Of a DNA stretch of 62,876 nt, positions 25,917 to 33,910 are shown in pieces (position 1 is the first letter of the stretch; every line of letters begins with the position of its first letter). Source of the DNA: an uncultured Verrucomicrobiota bacterium (lineage in GTDB: Bacteria > Verrucomicrobiota > Verrucomicrobiia > Limisphaerales > UBA9464); contig CAIVQB010000074.1 in the NCBI GenBank assembly GCA_903907925.1, positions 1 through 62,876 on the forward strand. The letters are read 5' to 3'. The notes under the pieces are model-generated. The model was not told the DNA's origin, searched no databases, and saw nothing but the letters and a program-made list of their open reading frames with translations. Position numbers and translations under genes: made by a program.

Positions 25917-26822
25917 CTAGGGCTTCGCGGGGTCGGCGGGAAGAGCGGGAATGCGTTCGGAAGCGGGCTGGGTGTTGGAACGACCCGGCGCGCGCAGCGG
26001 CATGCCAGGCTGGGGCCGCCCTTTCCCGGTGCCGAGTTGACTGAGCACCTCTTCCACCAATTGCAGACTGTATTGGTCGCCGGAGACCGCGAGGAGCTTG
26101 GTCTCGTCGTGGAATCGCAGCGTCGGCAACGGTTTGATTCCCGCCAGTTCCCAGCCTGTTTTCACCGCGGTGACGACGTCTTCAATTTTGAATCGTTCCA
26201 GAAACGGTTCGAGTTGGAAAAATTTCACCAACTGTCGGGTTTCCTTGGGTGCGGCACCGCCTCCCGAACCAATTCCGGAGCCGGGTACCTCCGGTGCGCT
26301 CGTTGGAAAGTCACTCTGGAGGAGATAGGTCGGATTGGCGCCCGTAGAGGGGACGTGGGTGAAGTGATACCCTCCCTTGGCTTGCGAGAATTGCGGAAGC
26401 GGGGCGCCACCGGTGTATTGAAACCCGTTGACGTAGCGAATCGTCCGTTCACTCGCCAGGCCGATCAAATTGAACAGTTCTCCGACCGTCACTTGTTTGA
26501 CCTCCAGGGTGAGAGTGTTGGTTTCTGAGAGTTCGCGGAGATGCTCGGGGATGACGACGTTCAGGTGGCCCTTGTCCGCGGCCTTCTCGTGGTAGCGCGA
26601 TTGGACGCCTTTGATCGCTTCGGCCAGGGGAATTCCGTTGAACGCGAAATCCAGTCGCGGACCGGAATCATCGGGAACTGCAGGACCCAATGACACCCCC
26701 ACCCCCATCGGAGTGCCTCGTGGGAGGGCGGGTGGGGGTGTCTGCGCCTGAAGAAGGTGAAAACCCAGGGCTAGGGTGGTGACGCAAGCCAATACCGGTC
26801 GGACAATCGGGGAAAGTTTCAT
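25917..26822 (-). CDS. Exported protein of unknown function, first gene of the sigma-factor operon
   Basis: 301 residues: signal peptide (VLACVTTLALGFHLLQAQ, cut near residue 27), a Pro/Gly-rich segment, then two regions with a secretin/STN-like feel. About 50-120 holds LDFAFNGIPLAEAIKGVQ and NTLTLEVKQVTVGELFNLI, the pattern of STN/TonB-short N-terminal folds; about 190-265 holds TRQLVKFFQLEPFLERFKIEDVVTAVKTG and LLAVSGDQYSLQLVEEVLSQL, as in secretin N1-like domains. No pore-forming secretin domain follows. A gene for a periplasmic STN-like protein in front of ECF sigma and anti-sigma genes suggests a sensor role, which is inference. A 13-bp perfect inverted repeat lies within its early codons. 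Confidence 0.7.
   Translation of the reverse strand: MKLSPIVRPVLACVTTLALGFHLLQAQTPPPALPRGTPMGVGVSLGPAVPDDSGPRLDFAFNGIPLAEAIKGVQSRYHEKAADKGHLNVVIPEHLRELSETNTLTLEVKQVTVGELFNLIGLASERTIRYVNGFQYTGGAPLPQFSQAKGGYHFTHVPSTGANPTYLLQSDFPTSAPEVPGSGIGSGGGAAPKETRQLVKFFQLEPFLERFKIEDVVTAVKTGWELAGIKPLPTLRFHDETKLLAVSGDQYSLQLVEEVLSQLGTGKGRPQPGMPLRAPGRSNTQPASERIPALPADPAKP
26692..26742 (-). promoter_or_regulatory. Long GC-rich hairpin inside the first codons of the exported-protein gene
   Basis: GACACCCCCACCC (26692-26704) is the exact reverse complement of GGGTGGGGGTGTC (26730-26742), with a 25-base loop. On the mRNA it would form a very stable 13-bp stem just after the signal-peptide codons. It may slow translation or simply reflect a low-complexity linker. 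Confidence 0.5.
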
Positions 26823-26997
26823 AAACGATTCGTATTCACTTCAGACACACGCCGGCCGGGCCAAAATCCTTCGAAGAAAATGCGGTATCGGATCCCGGCG
26901 GGATTCGTTGGGCGCATCTGTATGGAAGCACGTCGGAAATACGTTGGGCATGCCTCCGACCCGCGGCGGCCGATCCTTCGCGTACCAAAACGAAGAT

Positions 26998-27023
26998 GGG
27001 GCTCGGGTGGAACCGAGCCCTCC
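26998..27023 (-). repeat. Palindromic repeat family B, copy 1
   Basis: Stem GGGCTCGG (26999-27006) / CCGAGCCC (27013-27020), loop GTGGAA, flanked by CTCC. The sequence 26998-27023 is identical to 50473-50498. Confidence 0.8.
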
Positions 27024-27102
27024 ACCTTGGGCGGTGCCCAAGGCCGGTATGGGGCGGGCGGTTGGCCCTGAGAGCAGCGCTCCGGGCTTGGGCGCGCGCT
27101 GA

Positions 27103-27122
27103 CCGCGTAAACGCGGGACTCC
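27103..27122 (-). repeat. Palindromic repeat family A, copy 3
   Basis: CCGCGTAAACGCGGGACTCC, identical over 20 bases to 4219-4238, preceded in both cases by TGA-like flanking bases. Confidence 0.8.
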
Positions 27123-27182
27123 AAACCTTCGGGCCGCGGCGTTTGGGGACTGTGTCAAGATGTGTCCGGATTCGTCGGGGAA

Positions 27183-27225
27183 GTGGAAGAAATGGATTGC
27201 AGAGGCTCTGCAGTCGTCTTCCACT
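27183..27225. repeat. Nested hairpin upstream of pseudopilin gene
   Basis: Outer arms GTGGAAGA (27183-27190) and TCTTCCAC (27217-27224) enclose a perfect inner stem TGCAGAG (27198-27204) / CTCTGCA (27206-27212) with a one-base centre. The element ends just before the ATG at 27233, so in RNA it could cover the ribosome-binding region. Confidence 0.6.
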
Positions 27226-27232
27226 GCCGACA

Positions 27233-27976
27233 ATGAGCCCCCGAATTCAACCGCGGCGCGTACGGGCCTTCACCTTGATCGAACTGCTGGTCGTGATCGC
27301 CATCATCGCCATTCTGGCCGGCATGCTCCTACCGGCCCTGTCGCGGGCGAAGTCCAAGGCGAATGACATCTACTGCCTCAACAGCGAGAAGCAGATCGGC
27401 CTTGCCAGCAGCCTCTACAGCGCCGATTTCAGCGGGCGGTTTCCGCTGGTGAAGAACTGGGGCCGCGCCTGGGGTTCCGACCATGCCCTGCGCACCGACG
27501 ACAAATGGCTCCCCGAATTGCTGGAGACCTACCTCACTCGCAATGGAAACAAGCCGACCAATTACACCGCCAAGGTGACTTCGCTGCCCGCCACCGGCAT
27601 CTTTACCTGCCCATCGGGCATCAAGGCCAAGGATCCATCGGTCGCGATTCTGGGAAACCTTCTGAGGGACAACGATCACGTCACCTACATCTGGAATCAC
27701 ATCTACCTCAAGAAAGACGGAACCTACGAGACGGCCAAGCCGGTCAGTGGGCGACGCGATTCGGAGGTGGAGAGCCCAACCCGCGCCGTCCTGGTCTGGG
27801 AGATGCCGTATTGGAATTGGGACAAGTCGGCGCATGGAACCAAACTGAATCTCGTTTTCGCCGACAACCACGCCGCCTCGGAGAAACGCCAGAAAGACGA
27901 GTATGATTGGTGGTCGTATCACAGCCGACGCGGGTGGGACGACGCGGACCTGACCGGTAAAACCGTGTTGCAGTAG
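27233..27976 (+). CDS. H-X9-DG-type pseudopilin (prepilin-type leader)
   Basis: 247 residues. A short basic leader ([11 protein letters not shown]) is followed by [20 protein letters not shown], the type IV prepilin peptidase site with Glu at +5 and the polymerisation helix, then [12 protein letters not shown]. The C-terminal part has the H-X9-DN variant of the H-X9-DG motif ([13 protein letters not shown]). These proteins are abundant in the PVC group and are assumed to be minor pseudopilins of type II secretion-like machines, but their role is unproven. The ATG at 27233 gives the standard leader length. Followed by a second pseudopilin after 144 bp. Confidence 0.9.
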   Translation: MSPRIQPRRVRAFTLIELLVVIAIIAILAGMLLPALSRAKSKANDIYCLNSEKQIGLASSLYSADFSGRFPLVKNWGRAWGSDHALRTDDKWLPELLETYLTRNGNKPTNYTAKVTSLPATGIFTCPSGIKAKDPSVAILGNLLRDNDHVTYIWNHIYLKKDGTYETAKPVSGRRDSEVESPTRAVLVWEMPYWNWDKSAHGTKLNLVFADNHAASEKRQKDEYDWWSYHSRRGWDDADLTGKTVLQ

Positions 27977-28120
27977 AAATGGGTGTGAACCTCGGATGAC
28001 CTGCTGGCTCCGTGAGACCCCAGACGCGCTCGAACTCTTCGCCCGATAGTTTTGGCTGGTGCAACGCCACGGCAGTGGTAGAGACAGCTTAGTCCCGCAC
28101 TCGACTCCATTCAAAAGGCC

Positions 28121-28912
28121 ATGAATCCCTCCCCAACCGCTGGTTCCAAGCGGGCGTTCACCCTGATTGAACTGCTCGTCGTCATCGCCATCATCGCGAT
28201 CCTCGCCGGGATGCTGCTTCCCTCACTCGCCCGGGCGAAGGCGAAGGCGCAGAAAACGTTGTGCGTCAGCAACGGCAAACAGTGGGGGGTCGCCATCAAC
28301 ATGTACGCCGGCGACAACAACAATTCGTTTCCCGACAATTCGGCCGGGGCGGGTTTCTCCTGGATGATGCCCTCGATGAGCAATTTCTGGAGCAACTACC
28401 TCATCAAGAACCGGCGCACAACGGCCAGTAACGTCCGAGCGGCCAATGATGTTCTTTTCTGTCCGACCGACCTCTGGCACCGGGATGCGGAGCGGGGCAT
28501 GATTACTTCGGACACCGGTGAGCAGTTGATCGGTTATTTTTATCTTCCCGGACGCAAACGCGGCGACAGCGATGTCACGGCCGGGGCTCAGGGGACGTCG
28601 GAATGGTTCTTCCGGACCAAATTGAACGGAGACGTGGGCTCGGCACCGATCCTGATCGACCGTCTCCAAGGCGTGGGATCCAAGACCACGAACATCTACG
28701 ATCCCAAGCTGTCGTGGACCACCACGTCGACGTACAGCGGCAAGAGCGTGCCGACCTCCGTGCATCGGGGACCCAAGGGCGCGCCTGAAGGTGGAAACTT
28801 CACCTACGAGGATGGTCACGTGGAATGGTTCACCGGCCGGCGGGTGTCGCTGGGCTCCGACTACAGCGGCTGGCAGATTTTCTTCAAGGTGCCGACGGCC
28901 GATCTGCCCTGA
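28121..28912 (+). CDS. H-X9-DG-family pseudopilin (second copy)
   Basis: 263 residues with leader [11 protein letters not shown], the prepilin site and helix [20 protein letters not shown], and [13 protein letters not shown]. The C-terminus has [15 protein letters not shown], the usual end motif of this family, with His further upstream than the strict H-X9-DG spacing. AAAGG lies just before the ATG. It is paralogous to the preceding gene in the N-terminal 45 residues only; the bodies differ. It precedes the PSD1 cytochrome gene by about 100 bp. Confidence 0.9.
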   Translation: MNPSPTAGSKRAFTLIELLVVIAIIAILAGMLLPSLARAKAKAQKTLCVSNGKQWGVAINMYAGDNNNSFPDNSAGAGFSWMMPSMSNFWSNYLIKNRRTTASNVRAANDVLFCPTDLWHRDAERGMITSDTGEQLIGYFYLPGRKRGDSDVTAGAQGTSEWFFRTKLNGDVGSAPILIDRLQGVGSKTTNIYDPKLSWTTTSTYSGKSVPTSVHRGPKGAPEGGNFTYEDGHVEWFTGRRVSLGSDYSGWQIFFKVPTADLP

Positions 28913-29014
28913 GTGCGCGTCGTTTGCAGCCGGCGGTGCGGAAGGAAAGGGATCCCGCCAGTCCGGAATTCCTGCTGAATTTTCGGAGCGCCCTCCGCAT
29001 CGTATCCGGAAGCA

Positions 29015-32000
29015 ATGCCTTCCCCGCGTATCATCCTGAAGTCCTGTCTGCGGCCACTTCGACTGGCCGTCGTCGGTTGGGCTCTCTGGAAGATGGCAGT
29101 GCCGGCCTTTGCGGCACCCCGTGTGGATTTTAATCGCGAGGTTCGGCCCATTCTTTCGGACAATTGTTTCGCCTGTCACGGACCGGACTCCCAAAAGGTG
29201 AAGGGCAAGCTGCGCCTCGATCTGCGGGCGAACGCGATTGCGCCCGCAAAGTCGGGCAAGCCCGCCATTGTTGCCGGCAAACCCGACCAAAGTGAATTGG
29301 TCCGCCGTCTGGAAACCAGCGATCCCGACGATCAGATGCCGCCACCGGAATCGCACAAGACGCTGACTCCGGTTCAACGCGAGCTGCTGACCCGTTGGAT
29401 CCGCGAAGGGGCCGAATACCAGGGGCATTGGGCGTATCAACCTCCGGTCCGTCCGTCCGCTCCCGCCGGCCCCGCCGCGATCGATTTCCTGATCCGGCAG
29501 CATCTGAAGGCGACCGGACTGCGACCGGCACCGGAGGCGGATCGCCGAACCCTGGCCCGCCGGCTGAAGTTCGATCTCCTCGGGTTGCCCGCCCGACCGG
29601 AGGAGGTGGAAGCCTTCGTCAACGACCCGGCCCCGGACGCCTACGAGCGCCTGGTCGAGCGCTTCCTGGCCTCGCCCCATTATGGTGAGCGAATGGCTAT
29701 CGGGTGGCTCGACGTGGTCCGGTTCGCCGACACCATCGGCTATCACTCCGACACGCCGCGCAACATCTGGCCCTATCGCGATTACGTGATCCAGGCCTTT
29801 AACCGCAACAAGCCCTTCGACGTGTTCACCCGGGAACAACTCGCGGGCGACCTGCTGCCCGGGGCCGGCCAGGAGCAGAAAGTTGGATCCGCGTTCAATC
29901 GACTGTTGCTGACCACCGAGGAAGGTGGAGCCCAGTCGAAGGATTACGAAGCTCGATATCTCACCGATCGGGTCCGCGCAGTCGGGGCTGTCTGGATGGG
30001 GCAGACGATCGGATGCGCACAGTGCCACGATCACAAATTCGATCCGATCGGCACCCGGGATTTTTATGCCATGGGCGCGTTTTTCGCCGACGTGAAGGAA
30101 GCGATCATCGGACGTCGCGAAGACGGAATGTTGGTGCCCGACGAGGAACAGGCGAAAGAACTGGCCCGGCGACGCGAGGGACTAACCACGTTGGAGAAGC
30201 GATTTGAGGGCCCGATGCCTGAGATGAACGCTGCCTACGACTCTTGGCAACGAGACCTCACCGCGGCGTTGGCTTCGGATGAACGGTGGACCCGCCTGGC
30301 GCCCGAAACCGCGGAATCAGCCGGCGGTGCCACACTCAAGATTCGCGACGATCGTTCGGTGCTGGCCTCTGGGAAAAATCCGGACGTCGACACCTACACG
30401 CTGCGGTTCCGTCGGGGGACAAATTCCAGCCCGGTTCAACTCGCCGGGCTTCGCATTGAGGCGTTGCCTGATGACGCGTTGCCGTCGAAAGGGCCGGGTC
30501 GCGCCGACAATGGAAATTTTGTCCTGACTGAAGTGGTCGCGCGGATCGAACGGGATGGCGCTGAATCCAGGCCCGTTCATTTTATGGTCGCGCGCGCGAC
30601 GCACGAACAGACCACTCTCGCGGAAAATAATCCGTATAAGGCGTGGACCGCCGCATCGGCCATCGATGGCGATTCCAAAGGTTCATCCCCGGGTTGGGCT
30701 ATCCTTCCGCAGGTCGGAAAACCCCAGCAATTGCTCCTCGGAACCGATGGGACTTCAGGCTGGCAACCTGGCGAAGTCCTCGTAGGCCAACTCCAGCAAC
30801 GGCACGGAAACGGTCATCACACCCTGGGTCGGTTCCGGATTGCCATGACGACCGATTCCACCGCAGTCACTTCACCGATCGCACTGCCGCCAGCGCCGGA
30901 ACTGGCCGAGGTACTGAGATTCCCGGTGGATCAACGGAATGACGAGCAGCGGCGTCGCCTGGTGACCGCGTTCCGAAGCAGCACTCCGTTGCTGGAAGAT
31001 CTTCGGAATCGAATCGAGGTCGCCCGGAACTCCCTGTCCGGCTACGAAGCCGCCCTGCCGCACTGCCTCGTCACCGAACGCGGTGATCCCCGGACGGTCC
31101 GGGTGCTGCCGCGCGGCAATTGGATGGTGGAAACAGGTGATGTGATGGAGCCGGCCTTGCCCGTGAAGTTGTCGGAAGGGTATCGAAAGCCAACCGGCCG
31201 GCTGACCCGACTCGATCTGGCCGAGTGGCTCGTGGCCCGCGACAACCCGTTGACCAGTCGGGTGGTGATGAACCGACTTTGGAAACAATTCTTCGGGATC
31301 GGGCTTTCGAAAGTGCTCGACGATCTCGGAGCGCAGGGCGAGACACCGATCCATCAACCCGTGCTGGACTGGCTCGCCTGCGAATTTCGTGAAAGCGGCT
31401 GGGACGTGAAACACATGGTCCGGACGATCGTGTTGAGCGAGACCTATCGTCAGTCGTCCACGGCTTCCCGGGAGATGCTCACCCGCGATCCCGACAATCG
31501 GGAGCTCGCGCGACAAGGCCGTTGGCGGGTCGAGGCGGAACTGGTGCGCGACCTGGCATTGACCGTTTCCGGCCGGTTGGTGCCGTCGATCGGAGGTCCG
31601 AGTGCGTTGCCTTACCAACCGGAAGGTTATTGGGAGAACCTCAATTTCCCGCAGCGCACCTACGCCGCAAGTGCCGGTGGAGATCAATACCGTCGCGGCC
31701 TCTACACTTGGTGGCAACGATCCTATGTCCATCCCGCCATGCTGGCCTTCGACGCTCCGACCCGCGAGGAATGCGCTGCCGAACGGTCGCGTTCGAACAT
31801 CCCTCAGCAGGCGTTGGTCCTGCTGAACGATCCGTCCTTTGTTGAATCGGCCCGCGCCTTCGCCGTCCGCATCCTGCGCGAGGCGCCGCCCGGCACCGGA
31901 AAACGTCTGGCCTGGGCCTGGCTGCAGACGCTGGCCCGTTCCGCGGACGCCGCCGAACTGGCGACGCTCGAACACCTGCTCGAACGCCAACGTTCCGACT

Positions 32001-32146
32001 ACCGGGCCGACCCCGCCGCTGCCCAGGCCTATCTGTCCAACGGAACCAGCGTGACGCCGCAGGACATCGATCCCGCCGAACTCGCCGCCTGGACCGACAT
32101 CGCCCGCGCCCTGCTCAACCTCCACGAAACCATCACGCGTTCGTAA
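29015..32146 (+). CDS. PSD1-type cytochrome (PSCyt1-DUF1549-DUF1553)
   Basis: 1043 residues. Signal peptide (about 1-33), PSCyt1 domain with haem site CFACHGPDS (about 50) and the typical VKGKLRLD, DUF1549 (about 150-360) with SPHYGERMAIGWLDVVRFADT and a second haem-type site CAQCHDHKFDPI (about 335), a middle region with a beta-sandwich look (about 420-610, YTLRFRRGTNSSPVQLAGLRIEAL), and DUF1553 (about 720-1010; LARWLVA-like LAEWLVARDNPLTSRVVMNRLWKQFFG). Typical of Planctomycetes and Verrucomicrobia and coded with a DUF1501 protein, as here; presumed periplasmic redox or polysaccharide-linked function, not demonstrated. Confidence 0.95.
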   Translation: MPSPRIILKSCLRPLRLAVVGWALWKMAVPAFAAPRVDFNREVRPILSDNCFACHGPDSQKVKGKLRLDLRANAIAPAKSGKPAIVAGKPDQSELVRRLETSDPDDQMPPPESHKTLTPVQRELLTRWIREGAEYQGHWAYQPPVRPSAPAGPAAIDFLIRQHLKATGLRPAPEADRRTLARRLKFDLLGLPARPEEVEAFVNDPAPDAYERLVERFLASPHYGERMAIGWLDVVRFADTIGYHSDTPRNIWPYRDYVIQAFNRNKPFDVFTREQLAGDLLPGAGQEQKVGSAFNRLLLTTEEGGAQSKDYEARYLTDRVRAVGAVWMGQTIGCAQCHDHKFDPIGTRDFYAMGAFFADVKEAIIGRREDGMLVPDEEQAKELARRREGLTTLEKRFEGPMPEMNAAYDSWQRDLTAALASDERWTRLAPETAESAGGATLKIRDDRSVLASGKNPDVDTYTLRFRRGTNSSPVQLAGLRIEALPDDALPSKGPGRADNGNFVLTEVVARIERDGAESRPVHFMVARATHEQTTLAENNPYKAWTAASAIDGDSKGSSPGWAILPQVGKPQQLLLGTDGTSGWQPGEVLVGQLQQRHGNGHHTLGRFRIAMTTDSTAVTSPIALPPAPELAEVLRFPVDQRNDEQRRRLVTAFRSSTPLLEDLRNRIEVARNSLSGYEAALPHCLVTERGDPRTVRVLPRGNWMVETGDVMEPALPVKLSEGYRKPTGRLTRLDLAEWLVARDNPLTSRVVMNRLWKQFFGIGLSKVLDDLGAQGETPIHQPVLDWLACEFRESGWDVKHMVRTIVLSETYRQSSTASREMLTRDPDNRELARQGRWRVEAELVRDLALTVSGRLVPSIGGPSALPYQPEGYWENLNFPQRTYAASAGGDQYRRGLYTWWQRSYVHPAMLAFDAPTREECAAERSRSNIPQQALVLLNDPSFVESARAFAVRILREAPPGTGKRLAWAWLQTLARSADAAELATLEHLLERQRSDYRADPAAAQAYLSNGTSVTPQDIDPAELAAWTDIARALLNLHETITRS

Positions 32147-32153
32147 TCACGGA

Positions 32154-32225
32154 GTTCAAAGTCCCAAGTTCAAAGTTCAAAGCCGGCGGCTCAATTTTTA
32201 ATTTTGCCTTTTTAATTTTTCCCTT
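32154..32225. repeat. Intergenic phrase repeat between PSD1 and DUF1501 genes
   Basis: Starts with three near-copies of AAGTTCAAAG (32154-32182), followed by a T-rich tract TCAATTTTTAATTTTGCC and TTTTTAATTTTTCCC (32191-32225). On the opposite strand the latter resembles the A-rich tract at 6440-6465. Confidence 0.6.
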
Positions 32226-32230
32226 CCCCC

Positions 32231-33679
32231 ATGTTTCCGTTTCAAGAATTCCTCCAGCACCAGGGTCAACAGCAGACCCGCCGGGTGTTTCTCGGTCGGG
32301 CGTCGCAGGGTGTTGGAGCGCTCGCGTTGGCGTCGTTGTTGCGGCCGGGAGTGATTTCGGCGGCGGCGACGGTGGGGCGTGATCGTTGGCCGGGCGTGGT
32401 GAATCCGCCGCATTTTCCGGCCAGGGCGAAGCGGGTCATCTGGCTGACCATGGCCGGCGGTCCGTCGCATCTGGAGACCTTTGATCCGAAACCGAAGTTG
32501 GCGGCGATGCACGGGCAGCCGATGCCTGAATCGTTCACCAAGGGCAAACAAATCGCCCAGCTTCAGGGACAAAAACTCACCTGCTTTGGACCGCAGGCAA
32601 AGTTCAAACGGTTCGGCGCGACCGGTGCTGAAATCAGCGAGTTGTTCCCGCACATCGGATCCGTCCTGGACCGCATCTGTCTGATTCGTTCGATGACCAG
32701 CGAGGCGATCAATCATGATCCGGCCCACATGTTCATGAACACCGGTTCGCAGATCGCCGGCCGTCCCTCGATGGGTGCCTGGTTGACCTACGGACTGGGT
32801 TCGGAAGCGGAGGAATTGCCGGGTTTTGTCGTGTTGACCTCGCTCGGTCGGGGCGGACAAAATCAGCCGATCGCCGCCCGTCAGTGGGCCGCCGGGTTTC
32901 TTCCCAGCCGATTCCAGGGTGTCCATCTTCGCGGCAAGGGTGATCCGGTCCTTTACCTCGGGAATCCGCCGGGAGTCACTCGCGATGGCCAGCATCGGGT
33001 GATCGAAACCGTCAACAGCCTGAATGCGCGGCACGATGCCGTCGTGGACGATCCGGAGATTGCCACACGCATCGCGCAATACGAGATGGCCTTTCAAATG
33101 CAGGCCAGTGTTCCGGAGTTGATGGACATCTCCAAAGAACCGGCGACGGTGCTCGAACAGTACGGCTGCAAATCCGGGGACGGATCCTTCGCCTCCAACT
33201 GTCTCCTCGCGCGACGCCTGGCCGAGCGAGGGGTCCGGTTCATCCAGCTCTATCACAAGGATTGGGACCATCACGGCGGCGTGAAGCAGGGGATCGAATT
33301 CAAGGCGCAGGAGATCGACCGGGCGTGCATGGCCTTGATCACAGATCTCGAACAACGCGACATGTTGCGCGACACGTTGATCGTCTGGGCCGGCGAATTC
33401 GGACGCACCCCGATGAGCCAGGGCGACGGCCGCGACCATCACAACGCCGGATTCAGCATCTGGATGGCCGGCGGCGGCATCCGGCCGGGAATCGTCTACG
33501 GAGTCACCGACGAACTGGGCTATTCCGCGGTGGAGAACCCGATCGACGTCCACGACCTCCACGCCACCATGCTGCGGACCCTCGGCATCGAACACACCCG
33601 GCTCGCCGTGAAATTCCAAGGCCTCGACGCCCGCCTCACCGGCATCGCCGGCAATGTGATTCCAGGAATATTGGCGTAG
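32231..33679 (+). CDS. DUF1501 domain-containing protein (Tat-exported sulfatase-like fold)
   Basis: 482 residues. The N-terminus has a twin-arginine signal (QTRRVFLGRASQGVGALALASLL). The body matches DUF1501, an alkaline-phosphatase/sulfatase-fold family: WLTMAGGPSHLETFDPKP, LFPHIGSVLDRICLIRSM, FIQLYHKDWDHHGG, DTLIVWAGEFGRTPMSQGDGRDHH and the closing DLHATMLRTLGIEH. Metal-like ligands D, H and E are visible in those blocks. It is the partner gene of the PSD1 cytochrome and very likely cotranscribed with it across the 84-bp gap. Substrate unknown. Confidence 0.94.
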   Translation: MFPFQEFLQHQGQQQTRRVFLGRASQGVGALALASLLRPGVISAAATVGRDRWPGVVNPPHFPARAKRVIWLTMAGGPSHLETFDPKPKLAAMHGQPMPESFTKGKQIAQLQGQKLTCFGPQAKFKRFGATGAEISELFPHIGSVLDRICLIRSMTSEAINHDPAHMFMNTGSQIAGRPSMGAWLTYGLGSEAEELPGFVVLTSLGRGGQNQPIAARQWAAGFLPSRFQGVHLRGKGDPVLYLGNPPGVTRDGQHRVIETVNSLNARHDAVVDDPEIATRIAQYEMAFQMQASVPELMDISKEPATVLEQYGCKSGDGSFASNCLLARRLAERGVRFIQLYHKDWDHHGGVKQGIEFKAQEIDRACMALITDLEQRDMLRDTLIVWAGEFGRTPMSQGDGRDHHNAGFSIWMAGGGIRPGIVYGVTDELGYSAVENPIDVHDLHATMLRTLGIEHTRLAVKFQGLDARLTGIAGNVIPGILA

Positions 33680-33697
33680 TTTATCGACGGGCCGGGT

Positions 33698-33870
33698 GGT
33701 GCCACCCTGTGGAGTGCGCCGGCAGAGCGAAGCGTCGACGGCGCTATGGATCCGGACGTGGATGGTAACCGTCGGAACTCTTGGAACAAGGGCTTGGAGT
33801 GGCACCTCAGCTTCGCTTCCAAGTGACGGGTTACAAAGCGGCGTGGCGCTTCGCTTCCCGCCGCAGTCCA
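33698..33870. repeat. Inverted pair of MDCGGKRSATPL-type repeats
   Basis: 33832-33870 on the minus strand reads TGGACTGCGGCGGGAAGCGA and continues AGCGCCACGCCGCTTTGTA; translated it gives MDCGGKRSATPL, a phrase met as a spurious protein start in many PVC genomes. 33710-33750 on the plus strand is a degraded copy (TGGAGTGCGCCGGCAGAGCG and on), so the two are in inverted order around about 80 bp. The layout resembles a non-autonomous mobile element. Confidence 0.7.
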
Positions 33871-33910
33871 TAGGGGGGTGGCGATTGCTTCAGCGGGCGT
33901 TTCCTGCCGC

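Larger units (their letters stand above)
26823..27232. other. 410-bp repeat-filled divergent intergenic region
   Basis: No gene. From left to right: promoter region of the sigma operon, a family-B hairpin (26998-27023), a G-rich stretch, a family-A copy (27103-27122) and a nested hairpin (27183-27225) that ends seven bases before the pseudopilin start. Confidence 0.7.

Noticed and set aside
32198-33871. 557-codon minus-strand frame beginning MDCGGKRSATPL
   Set aside because: It starts in a repeat element and runs antisense to the conserved DUF1501 gene.
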